64,000 nt of DNA from JANQRZ01 sp965215165 (GTDB lineage: Bacteria; Bacteroidota; Rhodothermia; Rhodothermales; JANQRZ01): NCBI GenBank assembly GCA_965215165.1, contig CBDCCX010000006.1, positions 3,286,001 through 3,350,000 of the forward strand, given 5' to 3'. The translations under genes and the position numbers were made by a program. The stretch's first letter is position 1; the number at the start of each line of letters is the position of its first letter. Below the pieces are notes generated by a model. The model searched no databases. It saw nothing but the letters and a program-made list of their open reading frames with translations, and had not been told where the DNA came from. Shown here in pieces: positions 37,490 to 46,363 of the stretch.

Positions 37490-40102
37490 ATGGCAAAGCA
37501 GAAGAGCAAGGTCAGAAAAAGGGACGCGCCCGGCAGCGCTGCCGGCGGCCCCGGTGAGGGCGACAGCAAGGCGCGCCCGGCGAAGGTGCGTCCCGCCGGG
37601 TCCGCGTTCCAGCCTACCGCCTGGGAGCGGCTCTCGCCTCGGGTGCAGCACGCAGTCTGCCTCGGGTTCCTGCTCGCGGTCACGCTCGGCTTCTTCGCCT
37701 CGACCACCTTCGGCGGCAAGACGTTGGTCGGCGGCGACATCGTGCAGTGGCGCGGGATGGCCGAGTCGGTGATCGAGTACCAGGAGGCGACGGGCCAGGA
37801 CGCGCTCTGGGTGACGAACGCCTTCGGCGGGATGCCGAGCTTCATGGTCTCGTACCCGCTCCAGGTCATGCAGATCGACACGGTGGTCAACGGGCTGCGC
37901 AAGCTGGGGTGGTGGCCGGGGGGGCACTTCTTCGTGCTGCTTGTCGGGACCTATCTGCTGCTGTTCTACCTCTTCCGGGACACGCTCGCCGCCGCGCTCG
38001 GGGCCGCGGCGTTCGGGCTGACGACCTACCTCCCGATCATCCTGGTGGCCGGGCACACGTCGAAGTTCATCGCGCTCGCCTTCGCGCCGTGGCTGGTGCT
38101 GGCCTACGTCTTCACCGTGCGCCGCCCGCCCGAAGCCAACGCGGTGCGGACGGTCTTAGGCGGTCTGCTCTTCGCCGTCGCCCTGGCGGCGAACCTCCGG
38201 GCCGGGCACGTCCAGATCACCTACTACGTCGTCTTCGCCATCGGCATCGCGTGGATCGTCGAGGGCATGACGGCCCTGCGCGAGGAGGCCCTGCGCGAGG
38301 AAGCCCTGCGCGACTTCGCCGCCGCCACGGCGGCCCTCGCGCTCGGCGGCGTGCTGGCCCTCGCGCTCGTGGCCCACCCGTACCTCATCCAGGCCGAGTA
38401 CAAAGCCTTCACGATCCGCGCCGCAGGCGAGAGCGGCGGCCTGGCGTTCGACTACGCGATGCGCTGGAGCCAGGGCTGGGGCGAGCTGGTGACGCTGCTC
38501 ATCCCGGACGCCTACGGCGGCGGCGGGCAGACCTACTGGGGCGCGAAGCCGTTCACGGCCGGGCCGCACTACGTCGGGGCGATCGTCCTCGTGCTGGCCG
38601 GGCTCGGGCTGTGGGGCGTGCGGCGGCGCTTCGTGTGGGGCCTCGGCGCGGCGGCGCTCGTGATGACGCTCTTCTCGCTCGGCGAGTACCTCCCGCTCGT
38701 CAACGGGCCGATGTTCGCCGTCTTCCCGCTCTTCAACGCCTTCCGCGTGCCCGAGACCTGGCTGGCGGTCGTCGCGCTGACGCTGGCTGCGCTGGCCGGG
38801 GCCGGGGCCTACTACCTCGGCCGACGCGAGCCGACGCCGGAGGGGGCGGCGCGCAAGACGAAAGCAGCGTACATCGCGCTCGGGTCGGCGACGGCGCTCG
38901 TGGCCGTCTTGTGGCTCGGCGGCGGGGCGCTGTTCGCGTTCGAGAAGCCAGGGGAACAGGCGCAGCTCGAGCAGGCCGTCGCGCAGCAGAATAACGTCTC
39001 GCCGAGCGATCCGCGCGTGCAGCAGGCCGTGGGCGGCATCCTAGCCGAGCTGAAAGAGGAGCGGCGGGCGGGCTTCTCCGGCGACGCGCTCCGGGCGTTC
39101 CTCTTCCTGCTCGCCGCCGGGGCGCTGATCCTGCTGGCGCGGCGGCAGACCCTTCCGCCGTGGGCACTGCAAGCCGGGCTGCTGCTGCTCGTCACCGCCG
39201 ACCTGTGGGGCGTGGCGCAGCGCTACTACAACGCCGAGTCGCCGTCGCTGCGGGCGCGCAGCGAGGCCGAGGCGCAGATCCCGGAGTACGACTTCGACCG
39301 TTTCATCAAGGCGCGGGTCGATGTGGCCGGCGGGCCGGGACACTTCCGCACTCTCCCGCTCGCGCTCAACGCCTTCAACGACGGGCGGACGCCGTACCAC
39401 TACGAGTCCGTCGGCGGATACCACGGGGCCAAGCTTGCGCTCTTCCAGGACTACGCCGACCACCTCCTCACGGACCCCGACGGCTCGCTCAACGCGAACG
39501 GGCTGGACTTGCTGAGCACGCGCTACGTCGTCGCCCGAGGCCCGATCCCCGGTCTGAACCCGGTGTTCCAGGACGAGCAGACCGGCTTGGTCGTGCTCGA
39601 AAATCCGGATGCCCTGCCGCGCGCCTTCTTCGTCGAGGACACCGAGGTGGTCGAGGACCGAGAGGCGACGTTCGAGCGGCTGCGCGATCCAGGCTTCGAC
39701 CTCCGCCGCACGGCGCTCCTGCCCGAGCCGCTCGCCGAGCCGCTCGCTCCGGCCCCCATCGACTCGGCGAGCACGGCGCGCGTAGAGCTGAACCGCTTCG
39801 GCCCACGCGAGATCGTCTGGGAGGTCGAGACCGACCAGCCCCGGCTCTTTGTCGCCAACGAGGTCTACTACCCGGCCGGGTGGACGGCGATGCTCAACGA
39901 CGAGCCGGCCCCGATCCTGCGCGCCGATCACCTGCTGCGCGCCGTCCCGGTCCCGGCCGGCCGCCACATCCTGACGATGGCGTTCGACCCCCCGCGCCAC
40001 GCGCTCGGCATCCTGATCTCCCGCTTGGCTACCCTCGTCGTCTACCTCGGCGCGCTGCTCGCGCTCGGGCTGCTGTGGTACCGGCGGGGGGAGAAGGAGT
40101 GA
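37490..40102 (+). CDS. YfhO-family multi-pass membrane protein
   Basis: The 870-residue protein has a basic cytoplasmic N-terminus (KQKSKVRKRDAPGSAAGGPG), about a dozen hydrophobic segments, and a C-terminal extracytoplasmic region that returns to the membrane at residues about 840-862. The FFASTTFGGKTLVGGDIVQW and TNAFGGMPSFMVSYPLQV segments, and the HFRTLPLALNAFNDGR..YHYESVGGYHGAKL block before the C-terminus, are typical of the YfhO family, implicated in sugar modification of surface glycans such as lipoteichoic acids. It precedes a glycosyltransferase cluster, which supports a glycan role. Confidence 0.82.
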   Translation: MAKQKSKVRKRDAPGSAAGGPGEGDSKARPAKVRPAGSAFQPTAWERLSPRVQHAVCLGFLLAVTLGFFASTTFGGKTLVGGDIVQWRGMAESVIEYQEATGQDALWVTNAFGGMPSFMVSYPLQVMQIDTVVNGLRKLGWWPGGHFFVLLVGTYLLLFYLFRDTLAAALGAAAFGLTTYLPIILVAGHTSKFIALAFAPWLVLAYVFTVRRPPEANAVRTVLGGLLFAVALAANLRAGHVQITYYVVFAIGIAWIVEGMTALREEALREEALRDFAAATAALALGGVLALALVAHPYLIQAEYKAFTIRAAGESGGLAFDYAMRWSQGWGELVTLLIPDAYGGGGQTYWGAKPFTAGPHYVGAIVLVLAGLGLWGVRRRFVWGLGAAALVMTLFSLGEYLPLVNGPMFAVFPLFNAFRVPETWLAVVALTLAALAGAGAYYLGRREPTPEGAARKTKAAYIALGSATALVAVLWLGGGALFAFEKPGEQAQLEQAVAQQNNVSPSDPRVQQAVGGILAELKEERRAGFSGDALRAFLFLLAAGALILLARRQTLPPWALQAGLLLLVTADLWGVAQRYYNAESPSLRARSEAEAQIPEYDFDRFIKARVDVAGGPGHFRTLPLALNAFNDGRTPYHYESVGGYHGAKLALFQDYADHLLTDPDGSLNANGLDLLSTRYVVARGPIPGLNPVFQDEQTGLVVLENPDALPRAFFVEDTEVVEDREATFERLRDPGFDLRRTALLPEPLAEPLAPAPIDSASTARVELNRFGPREIVWEVETDQPRLFVANEVYYPAGWTAMLNDEPAPILRADHLLRAVPVPAGRHILTMAFDPPRHALGILISRLATLVVYLGALLALGLLWYRRGEKE

Positions 40103-40120
40103 TGAGGGATTGGAGGATTG

Positions 40121-40183
40121 AAATAAAACCGGGGAAATTAACCCCACCGTCGCGCTGGACTGAGCGCCTTCTGCCTTCTGCCC
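40121..40183 (+). promoter_or_regulatory. Shared leader module before the first GT4 gene
   Basis: This is one of four similar leaders. A purine-rich stretch is followed by ATAAAACCGGGGAAATTAAC, then CCCACCGTCGCG, then a pyrimidine-rich CGCCTTCTGCCTTCTGCCC up to the ATG. Similar layouts precede 49407, 50431 and 59275. Confidence 0.4.
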
Positions 40184-41515
40184 ATGATCCGTCTTCTGGT
40201 GGTCGCCTACTATTTTCCGCCGTCGGGTGGGGCGGGCGTGCAGCGCGTGCTGAAGTGGGTCAAGTACTTCCGCGAGGTCGGCGTCGAGGCGACGGTGCTG
40301 ACGGTCGAGGCCGGGGCCTACCCGAAGCACGACGCGACGCTCGGGCGCGAGGTGCCGCCGGACGTGCCGGTCCACCGGACGCGCGCGCTCGACCCCTACG
40401 GCGCGTACGCCCGGCTGACGGGGCGCTCCCGGCAGCAGGCCGTCGCCGAAACCACCGGGCACGTCGCCGCGAGCGGGGAGTGGACGGAGCGTCTGGCGCA
40501 GGCCGTGCGGGCGAACCTCTTCGTCCCCGATGCCCGCCTCGGCTGGGTGCCGTTCGCCGTCGGGCGCGGACTGCGGCTGCTGCGCGACGAGCCGTTCGAC
40601 GCCGTCCTCACCTCCGGCCCGCCGCACTCGGTCCACCTCACCGGCCTCGCGCTGCACCGCCTGACCGGTACCCCGTGGCTCGCCGACTTCCGCGACCCGT
40701 GGACCGACATCAGCTACTACGATGAGCTGCCGCGCACGGCCTGGGCGCGCGCGCTCGACGGCTGGCTGGAGCGGACCGTGCTGGAGACCGCGACCCGCGT
40801 CGTGACCATCAGCGAGGCCGGGCGGGCGCTTCTGCACGGCAAGACGACGCGGCCGGCACACGACTTCGCGGTCGTCGAGAACGGCTTCGACCCGGCCGAC
40901 TTCGGCGGTGACCCGGCGGTGCCGGACGACCGCTTCGTGCTGGCCTACGTCGGGAGCCTCTACGGCTCGCGCAGCCCCGAGGCGCTGTGGCAGGCGCTGG
41001 CCCGGCTGCGGGCGGAGGGGCGGATTCCGAAGCTGCGGCTGCGGCTCGTCGGGCGCATCGGGGACGAGGTGCAGGCGGCGCTCCGGTCGCATGGCCTCGA
41101 CGCTGTCACCGAGACCGTGGGGTACCTCCCGCACGACCAAGCGGTGCGCGAGATGCAGCGCGCGACGGCGCTCCTACTCACCATCGAACCCTACGGCCAT
41201 GAGCACGGCACCACAACGGGGAAACTCTACGAGTACCTCGCCGCCGGCCGGCCGGTCGTCGGGGCCGGGCCGACAGGGGGCGAGGCGGCCGATCTTTTGC
41301 GACACACCGGAGCGGGCCGGATGACCGACCGCGCCGATGCCGACGGGTTCGCCGCGCACCTCGGCGCGCTCTACGATGCCTGGGCGCGCGGGGTGATGCC
41401 GGGCGGAGCCGCGCCGGACGCCGCCGCGCCGTACTCGCGCCGCACGCAGGCGGCCGAGGTGGCCGCGCTCCTGGCCGAGATGCTGGGCCGGGACGCAGCC
41501 GTCCCCGCCGCATGA
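40184..41515 (+). CDS. Glycosyltransferase, GT4-like GT-B
   Basis: At 443 residues, VVAYYFPPSGGAGVQRVLKW is the N-terminal GT4 loop and WLADFRDPWTDISYYDELPR is a conserved signature of this subgroup. The C-terminal lobe holds VVENGFDPADFGG, FVLAYVGSLYGSRSPEALWQ and the TIEPYGHEHGTTTGKLYEYL donor-sugar E-x7-E-like region. It would add a sugar in the cytoplasm to a lipid-linked glycan. The ATG at 41512 of the next glycosyltransferase overlaps its stop, so these genes form an operon. Confidence 0.9.
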   Translation: MIRLLVVAYYFPPSGGAGVQRVLKWVKYFREVGVEATVLTVEAGAYPKHDATLGREVPPDVPVHRTRALDPYGAYARLTGRSRQQAVAETTGHVAASGEWTERLAQAVRANLFVPDARLGWVPFAVGRGLRLLRDEPFDAVLTSGPPHSVHLTGLALHRLTGTPWLADFRDPWTDISYYDELPRTAWARALDGWLERTVLETATRVVTISEAGRALLHGKTTRPAHDFAVVENGFDPADFGGDPAVPDDRFVLAYVGSLYGSRSPEALWQALARLRAEGRIPKLRLRLVGRIGDEVQAALRSHGLDAVTETVGYLPHDQAVREMQRATALLLTIEPYGHEHGTTTGKLYEYLAAGRPVVGAGPTGGEAADLLRHTGAGRMTDRADADGFAAHLGALYDAWARGVMPGGAAPDAAAPYSRRTQAAEVAALLAEMLGRDAAVPAA

Positions 41516-42612
41516 GCCGGCCGCGTCTGCTCCTGACCTATCCCCGGATGGCGTCGTTCGTCCGCGACGACATCGCGCTCCTCGGCGAGCGCTACGACGT
41601 GCGGACCTTCGCCTTCGATGTGGCGGAAGCGGGCGGCACGGTGGGCCGAGCACGGGCGCTCCTGACCCGCTTCGCCGAGCAGCGCCGGTGGCTCCGCGCC
41701 GAAGCGCCCGGTGCCGCCGTCATCCTCTCGTGGTTCGCCGACTACCACGCCGTGCTCCCGACCTGGGCCGGTCGCCGCCTCGGCGTGCCCGTCGCCGTGA
41801 TCCTCGGCGGGTTCGACGGCATCTGGATTCCCGAGCTGGACTACGGCGTCTTCGGGAGCCGGTGGCGGGCTCCGCTGGCGCGCCGCGTGCTGCGCGGGGC
41901 CGATCTGCTAATGCCGGTCTCGGGCGCGCTCATCGAATCGGAGAGCCGGTTCGTGACGTGGCCCGAGGCGCGGCGGCAGGGCGTGCGCGCGCACGTCGAG
42001 GGACTCGCCACGCCGTTCGTCGTCGTCCCGACCGGCTACGTCCCGGAGGATTGGCCCCTCGGCCCGGCAGAACGGGGGCGCACCGTCTGCACGGTCGGCC
42101 TGCTCGGCTCGGACCGGACGCTGCGGCGCAAGGGCGTCGACCTGCTCTTCGAGACGGCTCGGCTGATGCCGGACGTGGCGTTCACGGTCGTCGGGGTGTC
42201 GGCCGAGCGGCAGGCGGCGGTGCGCGCCCGCTACGCGCCGCCGCCGAACGTGGCGCTCGTGCCGCCGCAACCGCGCGAGCGGCTGCCGGGGGTCTACGGA
42301 GCGGCGTCGGTGTACCTTCAGCTCTCGCGCGCCGAGGGGATGCCGAACGTGGTCTGCGAGGCGATGCTGTGCGGCTGCATTCCGGTCGGCAGCCGGGTCT
42401 TCGGCATTCCCGATGCCGTCGGCGCGGCCGGGGAGATCGTCGACGCGCCCGAGCCGGCGCGCATCGCCGAGGCCATCTGGGCAGCCTTTGGCCGCGCGCC
42501 CGACGGCCGGCAGGCCGCGCGCGATCACATCCGGGCGCACTTTACGCGCGAACACCGCCGGCAGCGCCTCTTCCAGCTTCTCGACGGCCTGACCTCGTCC
42601 CCCGCTCGCTGA
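41512..42612 (+). CDS. Glycosyltransferase, GT4-like GT-B
   Basis: The 366-residue protein has an N-terminal lobe with VAVILGGFDGIWIPELDYGV and a C-terminal GT4 lobe with TVGLLGSDRTLRRKGVDLLF, FTVVGVSAERQAAVRARYAP and QLSRAEGMPNVVCEAMLCGC, the last the donor-binding EGMPN..EAM motif. It belongs to the same operon as the preceding gene (4-base overlap) and is followed four bases later by a pyruvyl transferase. Acceptor and donor unknown. Confidence 0.9.
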   Translation: MSRPRLLLTYPRMASFVRDDIALLGERYDVRTFAFDVAEAGGTVGRARALLTRFAEQRRWLRAEAPGAAVILSWFADYHAVLPTWAGRRLGVPVAVILGGFDGIWIPELDYGVFGSRWRAPLARRVLRGADLLMPVSGALIESESRFVTWPEARRQGVRAHVEGLATPFVVVPTGYVPEDWPLGPAERGRTVCTVGLLGSDRTLRRKGVDLLFETARLMPDVAFTVVGVSAERQAAVRARYAPPPNVALVPPQPRERLPGVYGAASVYLQLSRAEGMPNVVCEAMLCGCIPVGSRVFGIPDAVGAAGEIVDAPEPARIAEAIWAAFGRAPDGRQAARDHIRAHFTREHRRQRLFQLLDGLTSSPAR

Positions 42613-42616
42613 GTCC

Positions 42617-43924
42617 ATGCGTATCGCCCTCATCAACTCGGTCGTGGCCAACGGGGGCGACGCTGCGATCCTACTCGGCACGCTCGGGATTCTGCGAACG
42701 GCGTTCGGGCCGGAGACGACGTTCACGGTCTTCGACGCGATGCCCGAGGTGGCGCGCGCGCACTACCCCGAGGTGACGGTGCATCCGCCGCTCTACACGC
42801 TCGCCTTCGAGACGCAGCCGCGCAACCGGGTCGAGCGTAAAACGCGGTTCGTGCGGTGGCTCGTCACGCGGCCTCGGCTCTACGCCGCGGCGCGGTTGTG
42901 GTCACGACCGGCCCTCGCCGAGCGGCTGCTGAGCCGGGCCGAGCGGGAGCGCATCGCGGCTCTCGCCGAAGCGGACTTGGTGTTGGGCGTCGGGGGGACG
43001 TACCTCGTCGAGAACTACTGGCTCGGACCGACGCTCTTCGAGTTCGGGATGGTGCGCCGGCTGGGGCTACCCTACGCGCTGATGACGCAGTCGATGGGGC
43101 CGTTCCGAAAGCCAAGGGTGCGGGCCGCGCTGCGGCGTCTGCTCAGTGGGGCGCGGCTGGTGCTGCTACGAGACGAGGCCTCGCGCCGGCACGTCGAGAA
43201 CCTGGACGTGGACGTCCGCGCCGAGGTCAGCGCGGACGCCGCCTTTGCCCTCGCCGATGGGGCGCTGCTCCGGCAGGCGCAGGCCGCCGCGTGGCCGGCC
43301 GACCGGCCGCCGCGCGTCGCCGTTTCGGTGCGGGAATGGCCCTACTTCGAGACGACGTCAGCAGAGCGCGGCATGGCACACTACGAGGCGAGCATCGCGG
43401 CGGCGGTGACGCACCTCGTCCGCGAGCACAACGCCGAGGTCACCTTCCTCTCGACCTGTCAGGGCATCGACGGGTACCGGTATGACGACTCGGCGGTCGC
43501 CTCGCGCATCGCCGGGACCCTGACCGAGGCGGTGCGCGCGAACGTGACGGTCGCCCGGGATTACCACCGACCTGAGGCGCTGTTGGAACTGTTGGCCGCG
43601 TTCGACCTGGTGATCGCCACGCGGATGCACGTCGCCATCCTGGCGCTGAGTGCCGGGACGCCGGTGCTGCCGATTGCCTACGAGTTCAAGACCCGTGTGC
43701 TGTCCGAGCGGCTGGGCCTGGGCGCGTGGGTGCAGGACATCGAGGCCATCCGTCCCGAAGCGCTGGTCGCGGCGGTGGGCGGACTGGTGGAGCACCTTCC
43801 CTCGCTCCGGGCGACGCTGTTCGAGCGCGTCGAGGCCGAGCGCGACCGGGCCATGCAGTCGGGTGAGCGCCTGCGCGAGGCCATCGTGTCGGTGGCCGAG
43901 CCGCTCGTCGGGATAGGCCGATGA
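42617..43924 (+). CDS. Polysaccharide pyruvyl transferase family protein
   Basis: The 435-residue protein begins RIALINSVVANGGDAAILLG, the family's N-terminal GG(D/N)..I motif. It continues with DLVLGVGGTYLVENYWLGPT, LPYALMTQSMGPFRKPRVRA, LVLLRDEASRRHVENL and a C-terminal VIATRMHVAILALSAGTPVL, equivalent to the conserved RxHxxIxAxxxGxP. Such enzymes attach pyruvate ketals to exopolysaccharide sugars. Its stop overlaps the flippase start. The residue pattern is complete. Confidence 0.9.
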   Translation: MRIALINSVVANGGDAAILLGTLGILRTAFGPETTFTVFDAMPEVARAHYPEVTVHPPLYTLAFETQPRNRVERKTRFVRWLVTRPRLYAAARLWSRPALAERLLSRAERERIAALAEADLVLGVGGTYLVENYWLGPTLFEFGMVRRLGLPYALMTQSMGPFRKPRVRAALRRLLSGARLVLLRDEASRRHVENLDVDVRAEVSADAAFALADGALLRQAQAAAWPADRPPRVAVSVREWPYFETTSAERGMAHYEASIAAAVTHLVREHNAEVTFLSTCQGIDGYRYDDSAVASRIAGTLTEAVRANVTVARDYHRPEALLELLAAFDLVIATRMHVAILALSAGTPVLPIAYEFKTRVLSERLGLGAWVQDIEAIRPEALVAAVGGLVEHLPSLRATLFERVEAERDRAMQSGERLREAIVSVAEPLVGIGR

Positions 43925-45414
43925 GCGGCGTTGCGCGGCTGGCGAAGCAGAGCGGGGTGTACGCGCTCGGGAATGCCATCGTCAAGGCGGGCGGGCTGTT
44001 GCTGCTGCTGCTCTACCTCGACCCGGCCCTGCTGGCGCAGGCCGAGTACGGCCGCCTCGCCCTTCTCGAGACGGCGGCCGGACTCGCGCTGGCCGTCGCC
44101 GGGCTGGGGCTGGCGCAGGGGCTGCTGAAGTTCGCCACCGACCCGGCCCACCACGACGAGCGGGACGCGCTCACGTTCACGGCGTGGCTGGGCGTGGTGG
44201 CGCTGGCCTTCGCGCTGTGGGGAGGGTTCGCGGTCGCGGCCCGGCCGCTGGCGGCGTGGCTGCTCGACGATGCGGCTCGGGCTCCGCTCGTTCGTCTGGT
44301 TGGGGGGTATGCGGCGCTCAAGGTGGTGGGCGCGGTGCCCTACATGGTGCTGCGGATGGACGAGCGAGTCGTGAGCTTCGTCGCCCTGCTCGTAGCCGAG
44401 CTGGCCGCGCTCGTCGGCGGAGTCTACTACTTCGTCGCGGTGCGGGGTTGGGGACTGGAGGGAGCCGTCCTCGGGCTGGCGCTCTCGGCGGCGGTGGCGG
44501 CGGTACCACCGAGCCTGGTGCTGCTGGCGCGCGTGCCGTGGCGCTTCCGCCCGGCCCTCGCCCGGCGGCTCGTCGCCTTCGGCGCGCCACTCGTCTTCGC
44601 CAACTTCGCCAACATCCTGCTCAACACGGGGGACCGGTTCGTGCTCGAGGCGCTGCGGGGCGCGGACGCGGTCGCGGTCTACGCGCTCGCGCAGAAGTTC
44701 GGCGGTCTGGTCAATATGCTCTTCGTGCAGAGCTTCAGCCTGGCCTTCGCCGTGCTCGGGCTGAAAGCGCTTGGCAGCCTCGCCGAGGCCGAGGGCGAAG
44801 TCGGCGAGCTGCACCGCAAGACGTTCCGCCACTACGCCGTGCTGGCCGGGTGGGGCGTGCTCGGCGTGTCGCTGCTCGCCTTCGACGTGACGGCGGCCAT
44901 TTCCCCGAACCGGGCCTACCTCGAGGCAGCCCCGCTCGTGCTCCCCATCGGTCTGGGCTTTCTGGCGTACGGCGTCTATTACATCATGATGAACGTGCTC
45001 TATGCCGCCGGGCAGACGGGCCGGATCGCGGGAAACGTGCTCGGCGCGGCGCTGGCGAACCTCGTCCTAAACGCCGCTCTCATCCCGCCCCTCGGCGCAA
45101 TGGGGGCGGCGGCGGCGACCCTGCTCGCCTATGCCGGGCTGGCGGCCGTCACGGCACGGCAGGCGCGTGGGATCGCCCGGATCGCCTTTCCGTGGCGCGT
45201 GCTGGCGACGGCCGTGCTGCTCGTAGCCGGGCTGTGGGGGCTCGGGCAACCGGCGGCGGCGTGGGCGACGCCGGTGCGGCTGGGCTGGCGGCTCGGGCTG
45301 CTGGCCCTCTACCCGGCGCTCGTGCTCGTGGCCGGCGTCTACACCCGCGCGGAGTTGGGCAGCCTGGCCGCCTCGGCCCGGACTTGGCTGGCGCGGACTG
45401 GAGCGCGAAGCTGA
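43921..45414 (+). CDS. Wzx-type polysaccharide flippase (MOP superfamily)
   Basis: A 497-residue protein with 12-14 hydrophobic segments. SGVARLAKQSGVYALGNAIV opens the first helix, and FGAPLVFANFANILLNTGDR with FVLEALRGADAVAVYALAQK is the conserved central Wzx block. It moves lipid-linked oligosaccharide across the inner membrane. ATG at 43921 overlaps the previous stop (ATGA). It ends the second polysaccharide operon; no Wzy polymerase is recognisable in the window, so polymerisation must be elsewhere or absent. Confidence 0.9.
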   Translation: MSGVARLAKQSGVYALGNAIVKAGGLLLLLLYLDPALLAQAEYGRLALLETAAGLALAVAGLGLAQGLLKFATDPAHHDERDALTFTAWLGVVALAFALWGGFAVAARPLAAWLLDDAARAPLVRLVGGYAALKVVGAVPYMVLRMDERVVSFVALLVAELAALVGGVYYFVAVRGWGLEGAVLGLALSAAVAAVPPSLVLLARVPWRFRPALARRLVAFGAPLVFANFANILLNTGDRFVLEALRGADAVAVYALAQKFGGLVNMLFVQSFSLAFAVLGLKALGSLAEAEGEVGELHRKTFRHYAVLAGWGVLGVSLLAFDVTAAISPNRAYLEAAPLVLPIGLGFLAYGVYYIMMNVLYAAGQTGRIAGNVLGAALANLVLNAALIPPLGAMGAAAATLLAYAGLAAVTARQARGIARIAFPWRVLATAVLLVAGLWGLGQPAAAWATPVRLGWRLGLLALYPALVLVAGVYTRAELGSLAASARTWLARTGARS

Positions 45415-45448
45415 CAGAGCAGGAGCGGACCGGGAGCCTCGCGTTCCG

Positions 45449-45478
45449 TTGACAGCATGGACGCGCGGCGTCTATATT
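45449..45478 (+). promoter_or_regulatory. Promoter of the microcompartment shell genes
   Basis: TTGACA (45449-45454), an 18-base spacer and TATATT (45473-45478, extended to TATATTCG) make the strongest promoter in this part of the window. It lies 65 bases before the ATG at 45544 and 35 bases after the flippase stop, so the shell genes have their own promoter. Confidence 0.7.
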
Positions 45479-45543
45479 CGGCGTGATGGGTGGCCGGGGT
45501 CCGGGCTGTCTTCCCTCTTTTCTCACGTAGCACACGAATCACT

Positions 45544-45837
45544 ATGGCAGACGAACTGGGAGCCGCCCTCGGCATGGTCGAAACGCGCGGGCTGGTCGGG
45601 GCCATCGAGGCCGCCGACGCGATGGTCAAGGCCGCGCGCGTCAGCCTCGTCGGCAAGGAGAAGATCGGCGGCGGCTACGTCACCGTCATGGTCCGCGGCG
45701 ACGTGGGGGCCGTCAAAGCCGCCACCGACGCCGGGGCCGCCGCCGCCGAGCGCGTCGGCGAGCTGGTGAGCGTCCACGTCATCCCGCGCCCGCACGCGGA
45801 CGTCGAGGTGATTCTGCCGGACGGGAATGGCGGCTGA
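45544..45837 (+). CDS. BMC-domain shell protein (PduA/CcmK-like hexamer)
   Basis: A 97-residue single BMC domain. ALGMVETRGLVGAIEAADAM and the pore region EKIGGGYVTVMVRGDVGAVK (pore glycines 42-44) are close to PduA and carboxysome CsoS1, and GELVSVHVIPRPHADVEVIL is the conserved end. Such proteins form cyclic hexamers that tile the facets of bacterial microcompartments; the small glycine pore passes metabolites. ATG at 45544 starts the domain; a longer GTG frame from 45490 would add a non-family leader. It overlaps the second shell gene by 11 bases. No cargo genes are adjacent. Confidence 0.95.
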   Translation: MADELGAALGMVETRGLVGAIEAADAMVKAARVSLVGKEKIGGGYVTVMVRGDVGAVKAATDAGAAAAERVGELVSVHVIPRPHADVEVILPDGNGG

Positions 45838-46291
45838 CGATTTCGGTGCTGCCCTCGGCCTGGTCGAGACGCACGGACTCGTGGCCGGCGTCGAAGCGTG
45901 CGACGCGATGCTCAAGGCTGCGGCCGTGCGGCTCGTCGGACTGGAGCAGACCGTCGCGGCGCTCATCACGGTCAAGGTCGTCGGCGAGACGGCGGCGGTG
46001 CAGGCGTCCGTCGATGCCGGCGTCGCGGCGGCCGAGCGGGTCGGCCGGGTCGTCGCGGCGCACGTCATCCCGCGCCCGTCGGCCGAGGTGGTCGCCGCGT
46101 TCGTCGGAAACGCGAAGCGCCCGCCCGCGCCACCCGTCGCCGAAACGTCTGGGCTGCGAGACGAGCTAGAGGCGCGCACCGTCAAGGAGCTGCGCGGCCT
46201 CGCCCGCGAGCACGCGGACCTGCCGCTCAGCGGCCGGGAGATTTCGCGTGCGACGAAGGACGAACTGGTCGCCGCGCTGCGTGCGCCCTGA
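45827..46291 (+). CDS. BMC-domain shell protein with Rho-N/SAP-like C-terminal domain
   Basis: Residues 7-93 are a divergent BMC domain (LGLVETHGLVAGVEACDAML, VRLVGLEQTVAALITVKVVG, VVAAHVIPRPSAEVV). In place of the pore glycines it reads EQTVAAL, so the pore is altered. After a Pro-rich linker (KRPPAPPVAE) residues 110-152 read LRDELEARTVKELRGLAREH and ISRATKDELVAALR, the Rho-N/SAP-like helix-extended-helix that usually binds nucleic acid. EutK and PduK are known shell proteins with C-terminal extensions, but this fusion is unusual. It would co-assemble with the upstream hexamer. Confidence 0.9.
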   Translation: MAADDFGAALGLVETHGLVAGVEACDAMLKAAAVRLVGLEQTVAALITVKVVGETAAVQASVDAGVAAAERVGRVVAAHVIPRPSAEVVAAFVGNAKRPPAPPVAETSGLRDELEARTVKELRGLAREHADLPLSGREISRATKDELVAALRAP

Positions 46292-46363
46292 CCAAACGAC
46301 AGCCGCCGACCGAAGCGCTGGATTCAGCGCGCGGCCGGCGGCGGCGATGCAGAGCGGCGTGCT

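Noticed and set aside
45827..46291. The second BMC gene read as two separate genes, shell protein and Rho-N protein
   Set aside because: The frame is continuous with a Pro-rich linker and there is no internal start with a ribosome site.
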